NCBI GenBank assembly: GCA_036927565.1
Contig: JAYESD010000007.1
Span: 6,469,644-6,533,643 of the forward strand
Direction: 5' to 3'
Length of the DNA: 64,000 bases
Source: Tuctoria greenei
Taxonomy: Eukaryota > Streptophyta > Magnoliopsida > Poales > Poaceae
Both the position numbers and the translations under genes were made by a program. Below, piece by piece: positions 55,100 through 64,000 of this stretch. Under the pieces are notes generated by a model. That model ran no database searches. It was not told where the DNA came from and worked only from the letters and a program-made list of their open reading frames with translations. Position 1 is the stretch's first letter. Each line of letters begins with the position of its first letter.

Positions 55100-58000
55100 G
55101 TCAGGTGGCTTTAAACGAAGCTCCCCCTAAACCTTGTAAGTCTCTATGTCTACGCATACCAATACCATCGTCACATGACTTTGTTTGTTGGAGACTAATT
55201 TCTCCATTCACTTGAAGTTCATGTTGGTAAAAGAGTTTATGTGTTATGTGCTTAGTAACATTGGTTTTCACGTAAACTGACTGCATCTGAGCAATGCAAG
55301 CTGCATTATCTCCAGATAATGGTTGGTGACTCAATGGGTCCAATGCCACATGAGACTTGAATGTGACTAATCACTACACAGTCAAGCACATTCACGTGCA
55401 GCTTCATATAATGCTATGATTTCTGAGTAATTAGAAGATGTAGCAATTAGAGTCTGTTTAGAAGACTTTCAAGAAATGTATGAGATTTACTATTATGGGG
55501 ATCACTTAAATACCCAGCATCAACATAGACAATGAGGTTAAGATCTTGATTTTTATTAAAGAAAAGACCTAGATCTGTTGTGCCTTTAAGATATCTAAAA
55601 ATATCTTTAACTCTTTTTAATTGACGCATGGTTGGAGCGGCATTGTATCTTGCTAGTAGATTTACTGCAAATGCAATATTGGATCTTGTATTATTTTCAA
55701 GATACATAAGTGCTCCAATGGCACTTAGGTATGAATATTCAGAACCCAATACTTCTTCTCCTTCTTGGCGTGGACACAATGGATTTGTATCCTCTTTTAA
55801 GGCTCTAACTACCATAAGAGTTTTAGATGGATAGACTTTATCCATACCGTATTTCTCCAATACTTTTTGGGCATAAGCCGATTGATGTGCGAGAATGACC
55901 ATTTGAAGGTGCTCCAGTTGTAAACCTAAGCAGAATTTAGTTTTACCAAAATCCTTCATCTGAAATTCCATCTTTAGATGATTGCGAGCTTCATTAATAT
56001 CAAGCTCAATGCCAACGATATTTAAATCATTAATATATACTAAAATAATGCAAAATCCAGTTAAGGATTTGCGTATGAAGACACAAGGACAATCATCATT
56101 TGTAGAACAACCTTTGTTTAGAAGGAACTCATTCAGTCGGTTATACCACATCCTTCCGACTGTTTTAATCCATATAATGCCTTTTTGAGCTTGACACAGT
56201 ACATGTTGCGTCCTATGTTTTCATTCGATACAGATATCCCATCAAGGACTTTCATGTATATTTCCAAATTTAGTGACCCATATAAATATGCAGTCACAAT
56301 ATCCATCAACTGCAAAGATAGATGCTTTTATGTTGCCAGTGATATAAGATATCAGAAAATTGTTCCATTCATTACTGGAGAATATGTTTCATTGAAATCA
56401 ATGTCAGGTCTCTGCATGAACTCTTGTGCAACTAGTCTTGCCTTGTATCTCACAACCTCATTTTTTTCATTCCGTTTTCGGACGAAAACCCATTTGAACT
56501 CGACAAGATAGGTTCTAGGAGGTGTAGGTACTACATTACCTAATGCCTCTCTCTTTTTCAGTGAGTCAAATTCTGCTTTGATAGCTTTTTTTCCATTTCA
56601 TCCAGTCCGAGCGTTGTTTACACTCTGCCATGATCTTAGGATTAGGATCATTGAGATGCTCAACTATCTTGGTTGAAAAGCATGAGTTGACAACCGTTGT
56701 ACTACGGTCAAGCAATTCTCCAGAACAAGTATAATTCATGGAAATTTCTTGTACCCCGTGAAACTCATCATGATTTCCCAACATGTGAGAATTAGGGCCA
56801 TTCGATCCTCCAGCCTGTTCTATAGTACTTGAGGGTTAGGTCTTGGACTTATTACATCTAATTGGTGTCCATCAAAATTTTGTTGACTTGCATTTACTTG
56901 ATTTGAGAAAGATTTTGTCCTCGTAGTCTTTGGACGCCTATTTGAAGCATCTTTCTGCTGTATTGCTCTCCCCCTTTTCGGAGGTGGAGTGATTTTTGTA
57001 GGTACCTGCACTCTACCTGGCGCATTAACAGTAGAATTTAAAGGCTTTGTGACACTTTCATAATCAGTAAACACACCTGGCAGGTTACTACCAATTTGCT
57101 GTAACTCAATAATTTTCTGAACTTGAAGTTCAATCTCCTTTGTACGTGGATCAGAGGTTAGGATGGATTTATCATCCCCATTAATTTCTCGGCTATCATT
57201 GATAAATTTATTATCTACCTCTAAAGTCAGAAAATGATCCTCATTAAAAATACAATCAGCAAACTTGGTCATGAATAAATCACCTGTTAAAGGCTCCAAA
57301 TATTTTAAGATAAACGGGGATTGAAATCCCACGTAGATTCCCAATTTTATATGAGGGCCCACAGAGGTTTGCTTAGGTGATTAAATTGGTGTGTATACAA
57401 CACATCAAAATTTCCGCAGATGGGACATATTTGGTTGATCTCCATGCACAAGTTGGAGTGGGGAGGTGGTATGATATGCAGTTGGTCGTAGTTGTAGAAG
57501 ATTAGCGGCATGTAAAACTGCATAACCTCAACAAGATGTTGGTAAATTGCATCCTTGTAATAATGGTCTAGCTATGATTTTTACTCTCTTTATGAGAGAT
57601 TATGCGAAACCATTTTGTGTGTGTACATATAGAATAAAGTGTTGTACTTCAATACCTTGAGTCATACAATAATTATTGAAGGCTCGAGATGTAAAATTAG
57701 CAGCATTGTTCATACAAATACTTTTTATCCTATGTTCAGGATAATTCACTTTTAATCTTATAACTTGTATAAAAAATTTAGCACAATCATGGTTATGTGT
57801 AGATATTAAACACACATGTGACCATCTAGTAGATGCGTCAATTAATATTATGAAGTACCTAAAAGGACCACACAAGGTTGTTTGGGACCACAAATGTCTC
57901 CCTGAATGTGTTCAAGGAACTTTGAAGGTTCGACATGGATCTTAAGCGGAGAAGGCCGCAAAATCAACTTGCCCATAACACATGAAGTGAACACAACATC

Positions 58001-58440
58001 ATTAGATTTTGGAAATTTTGCATTTTTTAATTCATGACCGATGCAATTACCAATAATTTTTCGCATCATCCCTATTCCAGGGTGGCCTAGGCATGAATGC
58101 CAGGTCTTGAATGTATCAACATTATAGAAAATCACCTTGTACGCAATATGTGGTACGGGTTTGATGTATGTGTAATACAACCCAGATGGAGTAGAAGAAA
58201 TTCTTTCTAGAACTTCATGGCCATATCCGGAATTATAAAAAATAAGAAGAAATTCTTCTTTGTTATCTTCATGAGTACATAGATATAACCTATTTTTCCG
58301 GATATCTCTGAAACGTATGAGAGTACGAGTAGAATTGGGATACAATAAAGCATCCACGATCATAACTTGTGTACTATTTCGAGCCATTATAGTGGCTCCG
58401 CCAGAGCCAACTATTGTTGCATCGTGTCAGCGATGGTTAA
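55100..58440 (-). pseudogene. Pol of copia C: protease end, integrase, reverse transcriptase, RNase H
   Basis: Minus strand. Protease remnant near 58520, where the catalytic Asp is Asn (VNSCP). GAG-pre-integrase zinc region (TWHSCLGHPGIGMM near 58095). Integrase core: ILIDASTRWS near 57840, but the second catalytic site reads MNNAANF near 57710, Asp replaced by Asn. Then a TAA-type break near 57600 and the region GPHIKLGIYVGFQSP (57362-56820). Reverse transcriptase: MDIVTAYLYGSL near 56305 and, at the catalytic box, YINDL (56030), Asp replaced by Asn. RNase H remnants lie at 55560-55450 and 55349-55190. Numerous stops and shifts. No enzyme could work. Confidence 0.85.
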
Positions 58441-58746
58441 AACATTTCCTAACCTTCTAGTTAGAGTCTGAAAATATTTTGTTTCTCTAAGTATAGATTT
58501 TGTGGGCAACTATTCACAAGGCACATTTCTTCTTCCATCTTAACTTTCAGTGAGATCTAATAATTAAGAATTGCAATATTTCAATTAATTGCATTAAAAC
58601 ATATATATATAAAATTATAGTATTAAATAACTATAATACAAAAGAATAATTATGTTCATTACAACACACTTTATTACATAGACTATTGTATTTACAAATT
58701 TCCATGGTAAGCGATCTATATGAGATCGCCGAACATATCGTTCGAT

Positions 58747-59735
58747 TTATATTCCACCATAGCATTGTTCATGCCCATCGTTGTTGCTTGGATTTTCCAC
58801 ATCCTTACTTGAACAACTGACTTCAAATGTTGGCTCTGTCGGGATACTAAAGTGAGTTTCATACTCATTTCCCGATCCTTGAGCTTTCTTGTCTTTTCCT
58901 AATGATTTCTGGTACAAGGCCAAAAGGTATTTAGGAGTGCAACACTTGTTAGCAGTATGCTTGAAAGTGTCACATGCCTTACACTGCACATTTGTTTTCC
59001 CTTTGTAGGGAGTACCATCTTTTTTTATTATCTTTGAGAATTTCTTATTTTCCTGCCTATTACGGTGATGTCTAGTAGATCTACCATTCTTCTTAGGATT
59101 TGAGTCCTTAGAAAAATTTGATTTCTTCTCATTATGATGAATTTCTGGTGGAGGAGCAGCCCCAACACGACGTTGGTGATGATTCTTAATTGTAAGTTCA
59201 TCATGCTTCTCTGCTTGAAGTAGGTCATCATATTGTTGGTAGTTTCGAGCCTAGTATTGATGTTTTAAGACCCGATCAGAGGGGAGCATTTTTTGAAGTG
59301 TCTTCTTAATTTTGTCCTCCTCTGATGGTTCTTTGTCATAAAATCTTAATTTGGCACAAACCTTATGAACAACATGATTATAGTCTTCTATAGACTTAAA
59401 GTCTTGAAGACGGAGTTGAGTCCATTCATGATTGGCCCCTGGCAGTAATATTGTCTTTTGTTGTTCATAACGGCCTTTTAATGCCACCAAAAGCCTATGA
59501 GGTTCCTCCTCAATAACACATTCCGATTTTAAATCGGGTCGAAGGTGGTTCCGAATAATGTAAAGTGTCTGATACTTGTATGTATCTAGAAATGCTATAT
59601 CTCTTTGTGCAGGAGGAGTAAGTGCAGACATGATCCTTCGAAAAACCAAGTTTATCTTGACGTCAAGAGCCCAAGTAGGGTAATTGTGACCATCAAGAGC
59701 AAGTTCTTTAAACTCGCGAGATATTGATTCCTACA
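58747..59735 (-). pseudogene. Gag of copia C
   Basis: Minus strand. The coding sequence begins after a splice-acceptor-like TATATGTAG at about 59736 with ISREFKELALDGHNYPTW, a typical gag start. The capsid part runs to 59251 (LRPDLKSECVIEEEPHRLL, QLRLQDFKSIEDYNHVV), then breaks. Frame pieces at 59231-59028 and 58989-58747 include a zinc knuckle CKACDTFKHTANKC. Confidence 0.82.
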
Positions 59736-61576
59736 TATAGAAAACAAGAGATTTTATTAATAAAATCATCATCTTGGTATTTTAATAAGTGCAATAGTCA
59801 TAATGAATAAGCACATAACAATTATTCATTTTTATCCAACCAAATTTTGAAAAATGGTATAGCAAAATGAATAATTCAAGGTATAATTTATTCTCAATAA
59901 GGCCAACTTGTAAAAATGGTTGAATGAAAATAAAGCATATACATTATATGTAGAGATGATTCATGTTCGTATTAAGCCAAATATAACTAAATGGCTTAAT
60001 TAAGATAAATCAAAACTCTTTTTATTTATGTGTAGTCATATTGTCTCATCATAGGCCAAAATTTTAAAATTAGCTTAAATGATGGTACATGTAAATATTC
60101 GAAATATAGTTAACAAAATTCTATTATTTTTGGGCCAAGATTTTAAATAATGGTCTGAACAAAAAGAATTTTGGACAAAGTGTTCCTGATTGAATTTTTT
60201 AAATTCATTCGGCCAAATTTTCAATTTTAGCCAAAATATGGCAATTCAATCATAATGTTGCAAAATATATGCAATACAACACTTGTCATAATCATAACTA
60301 TATTTACAAATATTTACAATATTACCCAAATTTGCAGGAATTGAAACTAAATTCAATTTCATATGTGAACAAAATTTAAACTGCAATCTAATAAAGAAAA
60401 ATAAATAGACTGGGTTGGCCACAAGCATGAGCTTGGCGCAGTCGGCGGCCCAGGCGCGCGCGCGGCCCAACTCGCATGGCGTGCTTAGCACACGGTCTGG
60501 CAGCCCAACGAGGCCTACATCCGACGGGGTAAAAGGGGAAGGGGGACCTGATGGGGGCGATTAGGGTTATCCCTATCCACATTCCCCACCTCGGCTCCAC
60601 CGCCTCCACCTCTGTACCTCCATCGCCACCGCACGATCTTGTCGCTGCCGCCGCTGTTTCTTGTACCACCGTCTTCTACCTCCTCCGATGCCACTCCCTT
60701 TTCCGCTTTTATACCTTGCCAGCGCCGCTCCCCCTTTGCACCATAATTTATCAGCCTTGGCCGGCGGCCGAGCCACGACTTCGGCTAGCGAGATGGGCAA
60801 AGGGGCGAAGTATGTGGTTCCTGCTCGGGCTCGTGAGCACCGATGGAGAACCGGAGCCCAAAGGTCCGACTTTGCCTTGAGAGTTTGTCGGCGGGGTACC
60901 TCGTGTAGTCGTGGATGTTGGCGGCGCCGACGAGGGTTGCAGTGTCCTCGATGCCAAGGGTCCACGAGGGAGACCCATTGGGCCGATTCCAATCCTCGCC
61001 GTCCGATGAGTCACCGGTGGTATCTCGGCTTTGGCAATGACCGTGGTGTTTCGGCTGCCTTCTTCTTCTGCTCCTCCTACTCCTCCTCCTCCTCCCTCCT
61101 CCCCTTGTCCGCTTGATGATGAAGGACCATGGGCTGGTGCAACCCATTTTGGGGTTTCCCCTTTGAGGATGGTGCTCGATCTGCCCTGACTACTCATTTG
61201 ATGGGTGTCAAGGTCCGAGGGACGGGCGGGGAAGGGGCTCAGAGACCATTCTTCTACGCGGAGGTTCAGTCTACCAGTTGATGGTGGCACCACCAAAGCA
61301 GTAACCGCTCGATGGTGACACTGGCCTCCACGGCGGCAGCGGCGGTAGAGGAAACATCGCCAGCTACCACGGCGTGCGCAATGACAACTGTGACTGTTGC
61401 GAGATTAAGCGGTAGTGCCGGCCACCGAGGCCGATCCAACGATGGCAAGGATCATCATCTTGAAGGATGATGAGAAGGAAATCAGTAAGTCTTCCATTTC
61501 TGGATATCTTACCACAAATTCGATCTTAGATCTTCTCTGTTGAATCTCTCTCGCTCGTAGAGTCATGCTGATAACG
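59736..61576 (-). other. Long leader of copia C (probable intron plus GC-rich first exon)
   Basis: 1.84 kb between primer site and gag. The part next to gag (59736-60400) is AT-rich with five or six GGCCAAA..TTTAAAAT-like units. The part near the LTR (60410-61500) is GC-rich with (GGAGGA)n on one strand around 61060-61100. A gag-side splice acceptor suggests an intron, but I cannot locate a donor with confidence. The 181-codon reverse frame at 60751-61296 and the plus frame at 60661-61116 are low complexity and match nothing I know. Confidence 0.5.
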
Positions 61577-61770
61577 TGTTGTAGACGAAGTTTTAAGAGA
61601 GACACAGGAGATTGAAAAATCCTAAACTTTTATTCATTCATTCATCTCTTTTATACATGTACGGTGACCGGTGGTCACAGCGGCTGTCTGGTGAAGGGAC
61701 GCGGCCGTGGCCGCTCTGTGGTGCGGCTGACAACCACGGGTTAGTGCAAGTGATCATTTGATCTCTAACA
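61577..61770 (-). repeat. 5' LTR of copia C
   Basis: 194 bp with TG..CA ends. TATA-like TATAAAAGAG on the minus strand at about 61645-61654 (plus CTCTTTTATA). Confidence 0.88.
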
Positions 61771-61775
61771 CTAAG

Positions 61776-62006
61776 CTTCAACACCCAATCATCGATGCAT
61801 GTGCATGCTGGTGTGTCACATGGACAGAAGAACAGAGGGTGGGGGATATGAGGAACATGGCCCATGCGATGCGCTGCAGCTAGGCCACCTACCGATTTTT
61901 TATTACTTCAATACTTTTGTTGTTAGTTATCCGGCTTTCATTTGCTAAACTAAAAATTTGAGGCGCCAAGCCAATGCTAAGGTGTTGTCGAGTGTCAACT
62001 GGTTCC
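61776..62006. other. Spacer between copia C and copia D
   Basis: 231 bases with no coding content or recognised repeat. Confidence 0.4.
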
Positions 62007-62440
62007 TGTTAGAACTTAATCACTTTCAGGTTAACATATAATCATCATCCTAATTGTCCATTATGCACCTAACAAATATGATTAAGGATGAATTAGCGAT
62101 ACTTAATTGGATCTTGCTTTCCATCGTCCCTTCTTCATTCTCTTGTGACGATCTAAGGGTGTCTGGTCCTTCCCACCGCACCACACGTGTTTTGATCGGT
62201 TGTCACTTTCGGGATTAGGGGTGATTAGTATCCTAATCGCGTCATTAGTCCCTTCTCCCATTTTATAGTGCTTGCGGCAGGGGGAACGAACCAAGTCAGT
62301 TACGGGCGCCTTCGATCGGGGCGGTTACATACAGGAGGACTCGGTAACATCGGTTACTAGTCTCTATCTTTTTTATTATTTCTTTCTTTGTTTGAATTTT
62401 TCCTCCATTTTCTCAGGTTGGACCGAGATCAACACCAACA
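62007..62440 (-). repeat. 3' LTR of copia element D
   Basis: 434 bp, on the minus strand TGTTGGTGTTGATC to GTTCTAACA, preceded by a purine tract AAGAGGGAGAA (62441-62451). TATA box ACTATAAAATGGG on the minus strand at about 62258-62270. The left target duplicate would end at 62006; the right end of the element is off the window. Confidence 0.78.
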
Positions 62441-62451
62441 TTCTCCCTCTT

Positions 62452-64000
62452 GACCGTCCAGTTCAACCTTATTTATCCATTCTTCATAAGTATAATGCAC
62501 AAAGTGAAGCGTTATAACGGTCTACAATTGACCATTGAACTTCGACACTTATGATACGTATACCGATTTCAAATGGAAAACATTTTCTTTATGGGAGTGA
62601 CTCCTTTAATAGTCATTACTTTCAAGAATCACAAGGCTTCCAGTAATCCCATGCCGGCAACATAATTCGTATTGGATGGTAAACCTTTATCATTAGATCC
62701 TAGCATATAAATTGTACTATATGCTCATCATTGATGTTTGATTCTGGATTCTATTTTTCACAACATCCACACTTTATATCAACATGCTTGGCAGCAGAAT
62801 TTGACGTGTTGTTACTCGCATAAAAAAATGCATGTTCATTATCGCAGTATAGCACGATTGGTTACTTAATGCTGTCATCCAACTTGTGCCTGGGAATGGA
62901 AACTTTAGCCTTACAACCTGCTCATTGGCCTTATGTCATGCTATTAAATAAGCGTACATCATATATAAACATTTACACTTCATAATCGATCACAATTATG
63001 ATCTCCGATGTAGGCAACTCGTCGTTCGTTTGGAGTCTCTTCCACGATATGACTCCATATGTGAATGTGAGTAGACATTATCGTGGATTTCTTTCTACTC
63101 ACATACCCAGTAAAATCAATATATGAATAACCAATTACTTTATGGTTATCAATATTTAAAACGTTAGCATGATATCCTTAACGTCTTATATACAACATGA
63201 GACTTTCTTTGCGGCCTTATAGTGGTCCAATTCAGGGTTTATTTGGAATCTACCTAACATTCCTATTACATAATTCATGTCAAAGACGTATACATTGCTT
63301 CTGACAGCTGAAGCATAAGAAACCGACTTTATCTTATCAGATTCATTTTGGTTCCACAAATATCTTAATGTTCAGAATTCATTTTCTGTGACCATAACAG
63401 CAGGCGTAGGAGAGCACTTGTGCATACTGATTTTCTTTAGCACTCTCCAAAGTATGATTACTTAAATAGTCCTGATGTGAAGTTGGACCAATTTTCATAA
63501 ATCTCAATGTCGAAGAAATATGAGTTTTTTGTTATGATACTTTAAATTAGATGACATCAATCACATATAGGACTATAAATGCAAATTAATGTCTTGATTA
63601 TTAAAATCATTGCAATTGTCCACAACCTTTTTGTAAGATCAAAAGTTCTGATGAATTATTGAACTTGAGTCATTACTATCTTTAAGCTTGCTTCAAGACA
63701 TGATCTTTTTTCGAATGACATGCCACATGTCTTTCTTAATTTATTCTATGACAAAATCTTTCAATTTGGCCATATAAAAAATTTTCATTTGATTATTATT
63801 CATCAATACGATCTTTGCAACAACCTGCAGTGGCTCTAAAACACGATGAGCCTTCATTTGGATGTCACAACTATATTTTCAGATGGAACAAAATAGAGAT
63901 ATGCTTCTTACAAAGAATTAATCTTCCTGACATACGTGATATCATTGTCTCTTCCTCTTGCGAGTATAGCATTTCGAAAGATAATTATCTTAATTTGTGG
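62452..64000 (-). pseudogene. Decayed pol of copia D (RNase H readable)
   Basis: Minus strand, no long frame. Readable pieces: GLPSNTNYVAGMGLLE near 62640-62685, the end of copia pol; VLYCDNEHAFFYASN near 62850; AAKHVDIK near 62785; a broken FTYG..ISW segment near 63060, all from RNase H. 63130-64000 is presumably reverse transcriptase but too decayed for me to read. The element continues beyond the window. Confidence 0.65.

Larger units (their letters stand above)
54664..61770 (-). mobile_element. Short-LTR copia element C
   Basis: Minus strand. LTRs begin TGTTAGAGATCAAATGAT and end CTTCGTCTACAACA or CATCTACAACA. The 5' LTR is 61577-61770 (194 bp), the 3' LTR 54664-54807 (144 bp, internally shorter). 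TSD CTAAG on both sides (54659-54663 and 61771-61775). The primer region after the 5' LTR reads CGTTATCAGCATGACTC, a Met-tRNA-type half site seen in several plant copia families. Gene content gag to RNase H is present but badly decayed. Confidence 0.92.

Noticed and set aside
60388..61296. Several ORFs (up to 181 codons) in the leader of copia C
   Set aside because: Compositional frames in GC-rich leader with GGAGGA runs; no motif, and they compete with each other on both strands.

Overview
This window looks like plant nuclear DNA, most probably from a grass. It is almost entirely transposable elements and holds no gene I would call a normal host gene. The grass assignment is an inference from the element types: SIRE/Maximus-type copia, Tekay-type chromovirus, Tat-type gypsy with an antisense PF04195-like ORF, and CACTA elements with TNP2 and ULP1-like genes. 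Plant-style introns and plant-style decay (many C-to-T or G-to-A nonsense changes) fit this. I cannot name the species.

Left stack (1-21.1 kb). A SIRE-type copia 3' end and LTR (1-2998) sits in the gag of a Tekay-type gypsy (2999-9172). That element sits in a second gypsy on the minus strand (9173-12958), which abuts and probably interrupts a SIRE-like LTR rich in CGGACTAGTCCG palindromes (12959-14051). This LTR interrupts a Tat-type gypsy, 'A' (14052 to about 21110). A carries a broken integrase, a 70-bp tandem repeat block and an antisense ORF.

Middle (21.1-44.9 kb). An unclassified element, 'E', carries GAGACGCG hairpins, a decayed five-exon UBC9-like SUMO E2 gene and two paralogous copies of a small acidic-tailed gene. 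A full-length SIRE-type copia, 'S' (23160-43416, minus, TSD GAAAC), splits the first small gene. A Tat-type element, 'B' (23299-31712, plus, TSD AAGTT), is inserted in the left LTR of S. S has gag, pol and a long intact third ORF (env-like position).

Right (44.9-64 kb). This part holds a 5'-truncated LINE, a GC-rich retroposon with a 15-bp TSD, a complete but internally deleted CACTA element (49418-54012, TSD AAA), a short-LTR copia 'C' (54664-61770, minus, TSD CTAAG), and the 3' end of another copia 'D' running off the window. The CACTA element carries a five-exon UBC9-like gene, the C-terminal part of a TNP2-type transposase and the C-terminal exons of a ULP1-like (C48) protease.

The most notable content is SUMO-pathway cargo. 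A UBC9-like conjugating enzyme gene with all introns is present in two different transposons 28 kb apart, and in one of them it lies beside a ULP-like de-SUMOylating protease fragment. Other notable points are the dense self-complementary CGGACTAGTCCG arrays in SIRE elements, the unknown small gene pair, and an insertion history that TSDs document in three places. Boundaries, exon calls and counts were all read by eye.
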